A DNA stretch of 5,974 nucleotides. Origin: Flavobacterium sp. (GTDB lineage: Bacteria; Bacteroidota; Bacteroidia; Flavobacteriales; Flavobacteriaceae). The position numbers and the translations under genes are program-made. Within the stretch, counting starts at the first letter, position 1. Every line of letters begins with the position of its first letter. Below are positions 1 to 5,937 of this stretch, in pieces. A model generated the notes under the pieces. That model did not search any database. It was not told the DNA's origin and saw only the letters and a list, made by a program, of their open reading frames with translations. The stretch covers positions 1 to 5,974 of the forward strand of contig JASLGC010000301.1 in NCBI GenBank assembly GCA_030150335.1, given 5' to 3'.

Positions 1-346
1 TTCTTTTTGGATTGTCTTTTGCCTTCATCAAGGCAACTGCTACCTCATAAAAATCGTCTTCAATACTTTCTAATTGATTGATTGAAACCACACTTTCTGC
101 TAATAAATGCAAAGGACTATTTCCATATTTATCAGGTCGTGGTTTGACACCTTGCTCACTCAAGAATTGTATTGCATCTGCATTTCTATATTTGACTGCA
201 TAGTGATACAAACTGCGTTCTTGTTCATCAACTATCTCTAAATCTTCAAAATTATCTTTTAAAATAGATATTAAATCAAATCCTTCTTTATTGTGTAAAC
301 TACTATAATAAAGCTCATCTATTGCTCTAAATTGCTCCTCTGACAT
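1..346 (-). CDS. Ankyrin-repeat protein, C-terminus beyond the window edge
   Basis: The frame is open for 115 codons from an ATG at 344-346 and leaves the window without a stop, so only the N-terminal part is visible. Two ankyrin-type units can be seen: residues about 42-71, with SLYHYAV in the position of the family's TPLHxA motif, followed by AIQFLSEQGV; and residues about 72-110, with GNSPLHLLAES followed by a helix reading VAVALMKAKD. Ankyrin repeats stack into protein-binding surfaces; the partner here is unknown. No signal peptide or membrane segment is visible, so it is probably cytoplasmic. The first 40 residues are acidic and helical, perhaps a capping unit. An ATG 8 nt upstream (352-354) meets a stop within 12 codons, so the ATG at 346 is the start. 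No clear Shine-Dalgarno site precedes it. The family call is solid; the function is not assigned. Confidence 0.8.
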   Translation of the reverse strand, partial: MSEEQFRAIDELYYSSLHNKEGFDLISILKDNFEDLEIVDEQERSLYHYAVKYRNADAIQFLSEQGVKPRPDKYGNSPLHLLAESVVSINQLESIEDDFYEVAVALMKAKDNPKR

Positions 347-364
347 AAACTCATTTTTTAAACC

Positions 365-381
365 TTAAAGGTAACCTTTAA
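365..381. repeat. Perfect 8-bp inverted repeat upstream of the ankyrin gene
   Basis: TTAAAGGT and ACCTTTAA flank a single central base, 19 bp before the ankyrin gene's ATG. The one-base spacer suits a dimeric DNA-binding protein better than an RNA hairpin. An overlapping smaller palindrome (ACCTT-A-AAGGT, 362-372) shares the left arm. This may be an operator; no regulator gene is present in the window. I saw no good -7 element between this repeat and the terminator at 482-509. Confidence 0.5.
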
Positions 382-481
382 ACTTAATACCGATAGTAAC
401 ACCTGTATTGATTGCAAGAATCAGGCACATATTTAAACTTTTATACACTTATTCCGTTCTTAAACAACAAGTATGGTAACT

Positions 482-509
482 AAAAAAAGGACCTTAGAAA
501 AAGTCCTTT
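482..509 (-). terminator. Intrinsic terminator of the DUF3592-like gene
   Basis: Read on the minus strand, AAAGGAC (503-509) pairs with GTCCTTT (486-492) across a 10-nt loop, and the 3' arm runs directly into a T tract (482-488). It begins 9 nt after the stop codon of the membrane protein gene and separates that unit from the ankyrin gene. Confidence 0.85.
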
Positions 510-517
510 ATATAATT

Positions 518-1117
518 TTAAAACAACTGTAAAACAGTGCCTACAATACTATAATTAATGAAAATATAAATGAAGCTTAATGCAATGAAAATAGCTAAAC
601 CTTGCATTAGCTTGGCGCTTAATCCTATTTCATCAATCAGCAATTCTTTAAAAATAAAAGTAGTTGGTCTTTCTCTATCATAGATTACTTCGTATTTCCT
701 TCCTACTGGATTAAAGTTTTTATACTCGTTATATTGTGCAATGCTTGGCCCCCCATTATCGTCTTCATCCAATTCGGGTGCATTTAAATCGTATTGTGTA
801 GGTTGTCCTCGTACTAATTCATTATCCTTGGTAATAAACTCCATAATCAAGACTTCTTTTTTTACACTTCCTCTTCTGCTGCTTGCTACATCTTCGTCAA
901 AATTTAAATAAGATTGATACTTCACAACTGTAGCTAAGGCTTCTTCTCCATAATAATGTAATCGCTGGTCCAGAATATAGATTCTAAACAGCCCTAAAAA
1001 AAAGAGAACTGGAATGAATAGCAATAAATAGAGTATTTCATTTGCTACTGCAAAAAGCACCACCAACACCATAAAAATAGCTAATGGATAAAACATTTTC
1101 TCAAGTGACTTAATCAT
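518..1117 (-). CDS. Three-span membrane protein with a DUF3592-like soluble domain
   Basis: The 199-residue product has two hydrophobic segments near the N-terminus (about 12-25 and 28-48), a soluble middle part, and a third hydrophobic segment (about 174-196), so it is an inner-membrane protein. The soluble part has the layout of DUF3592 domains: a first strand ALATVVKY (60-67), a strand KKEVLIMEFITKD with a turn, and a final GRKYEVIYDRERP (139-151), matching the family's 'VGdkVeVlYdPenP' ending. DUF3592 proteins have no established biochemical role. An acidic insertion (PELDEDDNGG) sits between the strands and may be an exposed or metal-binding loop; that is inference. The start is the first ATG in the frame, with AT-rich sequence before it and no obvious Shine-Dalgarno site. 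It appears to be a single-gene unit: a terminator lies 9 nt downstream and a -7 element about 300 nt upstream. The family match was made by eye. Confidence 0.72.
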   Translation of the reverse strand: MIKSLEKMFYPLAIFMVLVVLFAVANEILYLLLFIPVLFFLGLFRIYILDQRLHYYGEEALATVVKYQSYLNFDEDVASSRRGSVKKEVLIMEFITKDNELVRGQPTQYDLNAPELDEDDNGGPSIAQYNEYKNFNPVGRKYEVIYDRERPTTFIFKELLIDEIGLSAKLMQGLAIFIALSFIYIFINYSIVGTVLQLF

Positions 1118-1244
1118 AACTTAGAAGTTAAAGTGATTAAAAATAAAGAAAATTTCCATATATCACCTATGACATTTGTAAATTGCTGATATCTTGAAGC
1201 TTTTTTAAATGAAGCTACTTTCACTTCCTTTATAGCTAAACCCA

Positions 1245-1340
1245 CCAACATTCGTTTACAAAGCGTATATGCTTCGAATAAAACCCTTGATATACGTTGG
1301 AAACACGGACTTTAGTCGGAGAAAAGTCGATTAAAAGTCC
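1245..1340. other. Cluster of inverted repeats in a gene-free stretch
   Basis: The 475-bp gap between the membrane protein gene and the lipoprotein gene contains no supportable ORF, but several complementary arms are packed together here. CGTATAT (1264-1270) pairs with ATATACG (1290-1296), extended outward by a G-T and an A-T pair. GGACTTT (1307-1313) pairs with AAAGTCC (1334-1340), or alternatively GACTTT (1308-1313) with AAAGTC (1323-1328). CCAAC (1245-1249) could pair with GTTGG (1296-1300) as a competing helix. If the -7 element at 1421-1428 is used, this lies inside the mRNA leader of the DUF3592-like gene. It could be a leader structure, a small RNA, or a copy or relic of a dispersed repeat. 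The remainder of the gap (1118-1244, 1341-1420) shows nothing clear. Confidence 0.4.
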
Positions 1341-1420
1341 TTTCAACAGTCCACTTAAAACTCTATAATTCTGTAAACACATGATTTCTTGTGCTTTTTA
1401 AACTATAAGCACTTAATAAT

Positions 1421-1428
1421 CAAAGATA
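1421..1428 (-). promoter_or_regulatory. Perfect Bacteroidota -7 element, probable promoter of the DUF3592-like gene
   Basis: On the minus strand these bases read TATCTTTG, an exact match to TAnnTTTG. No TTG or TTTG sits at the usual distance for a -33 box, so the promoter is only half supported. It lies just downstream of the lipoprotein terminator, which is where the next unit would have to start. Transcription would begin near 1414 and leave about 300 nt of leader before the ATG at 1117. Confidence 0.45.
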
Positions 1429-1506
1429 CTACTATAGAAAAAAGTTCTATTTTATTTGCAATAAGGCAACAGATAAATTAAATACAGCATAATTAATTAC
1501 AAGAAC

Positions 1507-1546
1507 AAAAAAAACCTCCAATAAGTTGTACACTTATTAGAGGTTT
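1507..1546 (-). terminator. Strong intrinsic terminator after the lipoprotein gene
   Basis: AAACCTC (1512-1518) pairs with GAGGTTT (1540-1546) and AATAAGT (1520-1526) with ACTTATT (1532-1538). This gives a 15-position stem with one C-A mismatch (1519/1539) and a 5-nt loop. On the minus strand it is followed by eight Ts (1507-1514). The plus-strand side has no T tract beyond the stem, so it works in one direction, ending the two-gene secreted-protein transcript 46 nt after the lipoprotein stop. Confidence 0.92.
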
Positions 1547-1592
1547 AAAACTCACTTATATAATATATTCAAAAGTAATCTATAGCAATCGC

Positions 1593-2036
1593 TTATCTTC
1601 TAAGCAACTGAGTTCTCGTTCCATTTTGAACGAAATCCACTCTACTATCATCTACACGATTAAATTCTAATTCGACAGACGCTCCTCCGGCAATATCTAT
1701 ATGTAGGTAATAATAATCTTCATCGTATTCTTGTGTTACATTAACAGCGTCTTTTGAAACACGCAACAATTCTTTAATCATGCCTTTGTAGCAATAAGTT
1801 GTACCAACAAGCATACATACATCATCTTGACTAATTCTATATCCTGGTTTCCAGTTCTCTGATTCTTCAAACCCCTTGTACATCCACGTACCATGTAACC
1901 ATTTAGGCGTTTTAATAGTAGTAGAATGTGATATTCCTACCTCTATACCTGTTGTATCACTTCCTTTGTTGTCGTCAGAAGAACATGCTCCTAATGTTAA
2001 AAACATTACACTTAAAAGTGCAACTACCTTTTTCAT
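1593..2036 (-). CDS. Small lipoprotein of unknown function, probably surface-exposed
   Basis: The 147-residue product starts with a lipoprotein signal peptide: MKK, a hydrophobic core, then the lipobox LGAC with the lipidated Cys at residue 18. The next residues, SSDDN, resemble the S-D-D type of lipoprotein export signal described in Flavobacterium and Bacteroides, so display on the outer face of the outer membrane is plausible. The mature domain opens with PKWLHGTW, a P-W-(L/I)-x-G-T-W pattern common in small beta-barrel or lipocalin-like Bacteroidota lipoproteins, followed by alternating strands ending in TQLLRR. No catalytic motif is visible. The frame stays open for another 48 codons upstream (to 2180), but that would bury the signal peptide behind an unrelated hydrophobic stretch, so the ATG at 2034-2036 is chosen; it has the AT-rich start context usual in this group. 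It follows the secreted-protein gene by 153 bp with no terminator between, so co-transcription is likely. Confidence 0.82.
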   Translation of the reverse strand: MKKVVALLSVMFLTLGACSSDDNKGSDTTGIEVGISHSTTIKTPKWLHGTWMYKGFEESENWKPGYRISQDDVCMLVGTTYCYKGMIKELLRVSKDAVNVTQEYDEDYYYLHIDIAGGASVELEFNRVDDSRVDFVQNGTRTQLLRR

Positions 2037-2189
2037 ACTATTTAATTTAAAATTCTCTTTTTCAGCATATTTACAAATCACTTTAGATGATTTGAAGCAA
2101 TTTATAGCTTCTGTGTGAATTAGTAAAATAAAGAGTTCATTTAGAGTAAATAGTACTGTCAATAGGATATTAAACACCATTCAGTTAGA

Positions 2190-3179
2190 TTATCTTTCTT
2201 CAGCCATAGCCATTATAATCTCCTCAATCATAACCTTGTAAATCAAATAGGCCTCTTGATAAAGACTGTACTCCGTAAACAATTTTGCCTTGTCTAATAG
2301 CTCTTGAGGATTGTCAAATACCAATGGTTTATAATCTTCTGCTTTACCGCTTATTTTTCTATCTTGTATATAGAACCCTGCTACATCAACGATATTAGGT
2401 TCGCGTACATATAAGTACTCAAACTCCTCTAAATACGTTAATGCAAGACTATAGCGTCTACCTGATATATAGGTATTCACCTTATCTAACAATACATAAG
2501 GATAACTTGAGTTATAAGCCGTTGCTAAATCATAGGGCTTCTTTGTTTTATGGTATTTCTCTAAATCAAATGTCATATGATTTGGAAAAAGGTCTTCTCT
2601 TGTTGTATAAATTGTACGTAAATAATCTACAAATTTGCTTTGCAATTCCTTTGGAAGATTGCCAACGCGTTTTGTTAGCTGTTTCTTAGAATAAGGAAGT
2701 TCACATTTTCCTAAAACATTGGACTCACATTGAAAGTCGAAATGATATAAATAGCGTTTGCCATTGTACAATACAATGTAAGTCAGTGCCATAGTATTAC
2801 CATGAAATATAGTACAATAGTACACCGGAATAAAAACAGCTTGAATTTCATTGAGTTCTGTAAACCAGATAGCTTCGTCATAAAACATCAACATTTCCTT
2901 GTCGTAATACCTATCTATATACTCAGCAAAAACCTTGTGTTCGTAATTCTCTAACTCAACTGATATTTTAGAAGGATGACCTTTTTTGGGAAACAATCCT
3001 TTGCTATCGTAATTATTACAAGTAGCTCCTACATTGATAAATAGTTTATTATCACCATTATCATCTTGCCATAACTTTATGATACTTAACTTGTCCGCTT
3101 CCTCCTCTTGAGCAAATACGGCAGTAGTACACAATGTAAAACAAGCGATTACCGCTCCTAATGAAAGTAGTTTTGACAT
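2190..3179 (-). CDS. Secreted protein of unknown function with helical, TPR-like C-terminus
   Basis: I do not recognise this family. From the ATG at 3177-3179 the product has 329 residues with a clean Sec signal peptide: MSK, a hydrophobic core, and a probable signal peptidase I site AVFA^QEEE. There is no lipobox cysteine at the cleavage site, so the mature protein is periplasmic or released. The first half looks beta-rich and aromatic and contains all four mature cysteines (ATC, YYC, FQC, GKC), enough for two disulfides. The last third is helical, with two A-Y-L rich helices (around RRYSLALTYLEEFEYL and LYQEAYLIYKVMI) that resemble TPR units. No enzyme motif is visible. Two in-frame ATGs lie further upstream (ending at 3191 and 3215) and would lengthen the n-region by 4 or 12 residues; they cannot be excluded, since no Shine-Dalgarno site separates them. 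A strong promoter lies upstream and the lipoprotein gene follows. A joint envelope role is inference. Confidence 0.75.
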   Translation of the reverse strand: MSKLLSLGAVIACFTLCTTAVFAQEEEADKLSIIKLWQDDNGDNKLFINVGATCNNYDSKGLFPKKGHPSKISVELENYEHKVFAEYIDRYYDKEMLMFYDEAIWFTELNEIQAVFIPVYYCTIFHGNTMALTYIVLYNGKRYLYHFDFQCESNVLGKCELPYSKKQLTKRVGNLPKELQSKFVDYLRTIYTTREDLFPNHMTFDLEKYHKTKKPYDLATAYNSSYPYVLLDKVNTYISGRRYSLALTYLEEFEYLYVREPNIVDVAGFYIQDRKISGKAEDYKPLVFDNPQELLDKAKLFTEYSLYQEAYLIYKVMIEEIIMAMAEER

Positions 3180-3260
3180 ACACTTATACATGCTTTTAAA
3201 CGAGGAATACAACATAAATGAATAGTTAATTAGTACTTTATTTTAAATAAAAGTCCTTTT

Positions 3261-3290
3261 CAAAAGTACTCCTTTCTGTTTAAAAACAAA
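3261..3290 (-). promoter_or_regulatory. Bacteroidota-type promoter of the secreted-protein/lipoprotein unit
   Basis: On the minus strand TTTG (3287-3290) is followed after 18 nt by TACTTTTG (3261-3268). Both boxes match the Bacteroidota sigma-ABfr consensus (TTTG near -33, TAnnTTTG near -7) within the usual spacing. Initiation would be near 3254, giving a leader of about 40 nt to the most upstream ATG or 75 nt to the preferred one. This is the best-formed promoter in the window. Confidence 0.72.
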
Positions 3291-3299
3291 AGAGGCATT

Positions 3300-3899
3300 A
3301 CAGATGAAGTTATTTCAAACTCTTGCAAGTCGTCAATTCAAGTAAGAATGTAAGACGAGACTCTTAAATCAAGTGTTTACCTGAAGTAAAGACAATATGC
3401 TACTACGCAAAATCGCATTTTTACTGATAGGACAACCTTATTCTTTTGTTATATACCTTATAAAAGTCTCTCTAACACCAATAAATAATATAGTTCAGTT
3501 AAAAAATATGTGATTGCATTTTAACTTAAATAAACGAGATTACAGACTGATAAAGCCCATGAAAACGTATTTCGGGGAAATAAACAACAACCTACAAAGC
3601 AACGTATTAGAAAAAATAGAATACGAGCAATAGCGTACATTTCACGAATAAATAACGCATATTGTTATCGATATGAAGTAATAATCAATCTTTATGTTGC
3701 TCATTTTTAGACTAAAAAATATCTTTTTAGGTAAAAACATCAATCAATCCGAAAATAATAAAGGAGAAAATTAAAAATATTTCGATATATTCATATAAAT
3801 GGTAAAAAATATTCGGCGAAAAAAGACATAGAATAAAAAAAACTTACTGCTTTTAGAAAAAATAAATAAATAAATATGATTAATCTCGATTTATAATCT
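3300..3899. other. Gene-free AT-rich region between divergent units
   Basis: No ORF here has a plausible start, length and protein-like composition on either strand. Small structures seen are: TATTTC-GGG-GAAATA (3568-3582); CTAAAAA (3712-3718) pairing with TTTTTAG (3724-3730) across 5 nt, with another TTTTTAG directly before it (3704-3710); and a GCGT/ACGC pair around 3640. One frame is free of stops for 58 codons (3534-3707) but has no ATG. The region could be eroded coding sequence or simple spacer. Confidence 0.5.
3860..3875. repeat. Tetranucleotide repeat (AAAT)x4
   Basis: Four perfect AAAT units end 24 bp before the -7 element at 3900. The tract lies where A/T-rich upstream promoter contacts would be. 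It is short, and in such AT-rich DNA it may be chance. Confidence 0.5.
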
Positions 3900-3907
3900 T
3901 ACATTTG
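3900..3907 (+). promoter_or_regulatory. Perfect -7 element facing the helicase operon
   Basis: TACATTTG matches TAnnTTTG exactly and is followed by GCAACG, a context often seen at flavobacterial start sites. The -33 position carries ATGATT rather than TTTG, so that box is weak. Initiation would be near 3914, some 420 nt before the helicase ATG. I found no gene and no convincing terminator between, so the simplest reading is a distal promoter giving the helicase mRNA a long leader. Confidence 0.45.
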
Positions 3908-3913
3908 CAACGT

Positions 3914-4333
3914 ATTAATAGTTAATAAGTTCTTTTTTAATTATGAACTCTACAAAATAGAGGCCTTTATAAAAGAAAGAATTATACATAAGTAAAATTC
4001 ACATTAACTCTTGATTCTTATATTTAGTAAACTGTTTTGCTATTTACGTTGATATGTAACGGCAATTCAGAAGTTTTTAGTTAATCATTACAACATCAAA
4101 CAAAGTGATTACAAGATTTCTTTCTAAGAGAAACAAAGTAATCAACTAGTCTTTAAGTTTAATATTAATAACCTATGTGATTCACCTATACTCCAAGTAT
4201 TGAGCTATCCCGTAGTCAAAACAATCTTTTGTAAAAAAGTAAATACGAAGAGATCACTAATACAAATAGTTATTAAAAATTAAACAAACTATTAAAAGAT
4301 TTTTTATATCTTTATGTAGTTATTAAGGAAAAG
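3914..4333 (+). other. Putative long leader of the helicase operon, with alternative hairpins
   Basis: This 420-nt stretch has no ORF beyond very short ones (for example a 5-codon ATG frame at 3943-3960 overlapping the hairpin CTCTA-CAAAA-TAGAG, 3948-3962). The main structure is at 4106-4144: TGATTAC (4106-4112) pairs with GTAATCA (4138-4144), with an inner TTTCT-AAG-AGAAA hairpin (4121-4133). The 5' arm can instead pair with TAATCA (4082-4087), so two mutually exclusive folds exist. Long leaders are known for cold-shock genes such as cspA and deaD in Escherichia coli; applying that here is inference. In AT-rich DNA, 6-7 bp arms can arise by chance. Confidence 0.35.
4307..4330 (+). promoter_or_regulatory. 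Possible proximal promoter element and ribosome binding site of the helicase gene
   Basis: TATCTTTA (4307-4314) matches TAnnTTTG except for the last base, and no TTTG is present at -33. If used, it would give a leader of only about 13 nt. AAGGAA (4325-4330) is a purine-rich, Shine-Dalgarno-like stretch 3 nt before the ATG. It is one of the few such sites in the window and supports this start codon. Confidence 0.35.
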
Positions 4334-5452
4334 ATGAATTTTAAAGAATTACCTTTAATACCCCAAATCAAACAAGCTTTAAATGAGATAGGTTACTCAG
4401 AAGCTACTGAGATTCAGGAAAAAGCAATACCAACTATCCTACAGGGTAGAGATTTAATTGGTACTGCTCAAACTGGAACAGGAAAAACAGCAGCCTTTGC
4501 AATACCTATTTTAGAGAAACTTAGTCAAGAAGCTAATTCACAAAGAGGAATCAAAACATTGGTTTTAGTACCTACACGTGAACTTGCTCTACAAGTTCAT
4601 AGCAGTTTTTTGGATTACAGCAAACATTTGCCACTTAAAACTATTGCCTTATTTGGAGGTGTTTCATTACAACCACAAATCAAAGCGTTAAAACAAAGAG
4701 CAGATATTGTTGTTGCAACTCCAGGTCGCCTACTAGACCTAATCAATCAAAAGTATGTTGATTTATCAAAACTTCAAGTATTGGTTTTAGATGAGGCTGA
4801 TCAAATGCTTGATATGGGATTCATCCATGATTTAAAAAAGATATTATCACATATACCTTCTAAGAGACAATCACTATTCCTTTCAGCAACAATGCCAGCA
4901 AGTATTGCTAAGTTTGCTAATACAATAGTGAAGAATCCCGTAAAAATAGAAGTTGCTGCAGAAGTAATTACAGCAGAAACTATTACACAAGAGGTATATT
5001 ATATAGAGAAAAAAGATAAAAGAAATTTATTACACTCTCTTTTAAGTGAAAAACCTGAATCAACATTAGTTTTTACGCGTACTAAGCATGAAGCTAATAA
5101 TTTAGTGAAACACTTACACAAGGGAGGTCTTGAAGCAATGGCTATTCATGGTAATAAATCTCAAAATGCAAGGATAAAAGCTCTTGAAGACTTTAAAAGT
5201 AAACGTATTAAAATATTAATCGCTACTGACATCGCTGCAAGAGGCATAGATATTGATAAATTACCATTTGTCATTAACTATGATATTCCTGATAAACCTG
5301 AAACTTATGTACATCGTATCGGAAGAACAGGTAGAGCAGGAATAAAAGGCACCGCTCTCTCAATCTGCACACCAGAACAACAGAAAGAGCTTAATGATAT
5401 CCAACGTTTTACTGGAATTAAAATGAAAGTAAGAAAACAGGTATCACAATAA
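4334..5452 (+). CDS. rhlE: DEAD-box ATP-dependent RNA helicase, RhlE type
   Basis: The 372-residue product has both RecA-like domains of DEAD-box helicases with every motif intact: Phe3 and the Q motif GYSEATEIQ (20-28), motif I AQTGTGKT (45-52, ATP binding), Ia PTRELA (80-85), GG (108-109), Ib TPGR (129-132), II DEAD (153-156, Mg-ATP hydrolysis), III SAT (184-186), IV LVFTRT (245-250), V ATDIAARGID (297-306) and VI HRIGRTGR (327-334). DEADQMLDMGFIHD and IHGNKSQNAR closely resemble Escherichia coli RhlE, which supports that subgroup. The enzyme unwinds short RNA duplexes using ATP and is cytoplasmic, typically linked to ribosome assembly or mRNA turnover. It is a near-minimal core: only about 25 residues follow the final helices, with no DbpA-type RNA-binding domain and no basic tail. 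Two CSD genes follow in the same direction, suggesting that single-strand RNA-binding partners are supplied in trans. The AAGGAA site before the ATG and the conserved Phe3 fix the start. Confidence 0.95.
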   Translation: MNFKELPLIPQIKQALNEIGYSEATEIQEKAIPTILQGRDLIGTAQTGTGKTAAFAIPILEKLSQEANSQRGIKTLVLVPTRELALQVHSSFLDYSKHLPLKTIALFGGVSLQPQIKALKQRADIVVATPGRLLDLINQKYVDLSKLQVLVLDEADQMLDMGFIHDLKKILSHIPSKRQSLFLSATMPASIAKFANTIVKNPVKIEVAAEVITAETITQEVYYIEKKDKRNLLHSLLSEKPESTLVFTRTKHEANNLVKHLHKGGLEAMAIHGNKSQNARIKALEDFKSKRIKILIATDIAARGIDIDKLPFVINYDIPDKPETYVHRIGRTGRAGIKGTALSICTPEQQKELNDIQRFTGIKMKVRKQVSQ

Positions 5453-5482
5453 AATATTATAAACTAAAAAAACAAAATAAAT

Positions 5483-5914
5483 ATGGCTGATTCTTTTTCC
5501 AAAAAAGAAAACAACAAAAAGAAAGCACAGAAAAGACAAGAGAAAGCACTGAGAAGAGAAGATCGTAAAACGAACAACAACAAAGGAAAAGAGCTTGACG
5601 AGATGTTAATCTATGTTGATATTAATGGTAATCTTACTGATGTTCCTCCTGGAGAGCAAGACATTGATGCAGCAAACAGAGAACATGAACGTCGTATGTC
5701 AGCAGCTGGTCCTAATGAAGAATGTGTTGGACAAGTTACTTATTTCAGTAGCAAAGGATTTGGATTCATCACTGAAGATGAGACAAAAGAGAACATTTTT
5801 GTACATAACAGTCAATTAACACAACCAATACAACAAGGTGACCGTGTTACCTTTAAAAAAGAAAGAACTCCTAAAGGTCTTAGAGCTATAGAAGTTGCCA
5901 AAATAATAAAATAA
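5483..5914 (+). CDS. Cold-shock-domain RNA-binding protein with basic N-terminal extension
   Basis: The 143-residue product has two parts. Residues 1-37 are Lys/Arg/Asn-rich (KKENNKKKAQKRQEKALRRE), probably a charged helix or disordered tail that binds RNA. A short conserved-looking linker follows (LDEMLIYVDINGNLTDVPP, 38-56). Residues 80-143 form a cold-shock domain with RNP1 as KGFGFI (91-96) and RNP2 as IFVHNSQL (105-112), ending in the usual GLRAIEV strand. CSDs bind single-stranded RNA or DNA and act as RNA chaperones. The strand that in CspA reads TVKWFN is here QVTYFSS, keeping an aromatic residue in the binding face. Proteins of this two-part layout are, from memory, widespread in Bacteroidota. 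The gene begins 30 bp after the helicase stop with no terminator, so it is very likely co-transcribed and may act with the helicase on the same RNAs. A 68-codon frame inside it (5613-5819) is a shadow. Confidence 0.93.
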   Translation: MADSFSKKENNKKKAQKRQEKALRREDRKTNNNKGKELDEMLIYVDINGNLTDVPPGEQDIDAANREHERRMSAAGPNEECVGQVTYFSSKGFGFITEDETKENIFVHNSQLTQPIQQGDRVTFKKERTPKGLRAIEVAKIIK

Positions 5915-5937
5915 TACAAAATTAAATACTTAATATT

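Noticed and set aside
1245..1300. Integron attC-like site (CCAAC ... GTTGG arms)
   Set aside because: GTTGGAA does not fit the GTTRRRY core, the arms are strongly asymmetric, and no integrase or cassette-like gene arrangement is present.
2074..2100. Possible separate promoter for the lipoprotein gene (GTGATTTG with TTG 16 nt upstream, minus strand)
   Set aside because: The -7 box lacks the TA of TAnnTTTG and the spacing is short. With no terminator after the upstream gene, read-through explains expression more simply.
1876..2118. 80-codon plus-strand frame
   Set aside because: It lies antisense across the 5' part of the lipoprotein gene, whose lipobox and signal peptide show which strand is real. 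It has no start context and no recognisable protein.
2441..2689. 82-codon plus-strand frame
   Set aside because: It is fully antisense within the secreted-protein gene and has no domain, signal or start context of its own.
486..3261. AAAGTCCTTT recurring near 500, 1335 and 3250
   Set aside because: One copy is part of a terminator stem, another is a hairpin arm, and the third lies just downstream of a promoter. The contexts differ and the shared core is only about 10-12 bp, so I treat this as coincidence.
3559..3633. 24-codon ATG ORF on the plus strand
   Set aside because: It is too short to support, with no ribosome binding site and no recognisable protein. It overlaps the stop-free stretch in another frame.
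3534..3707. 58-codon stop-free stretch on the plus strand, basic in composition
   Set aside because: It has no ATG in frame and no match I recognise. One such stretch among six frames over 1 kb is not strong evidence. A translated search against protein databases would reopen it if it hit a known family.
5613..5819. 68-codon plus-strand frame inside the CSD gene
   Set aside because: It is an out-of-frame shadow of the CSD coding sequence, and its product is low in complexity with no motif.
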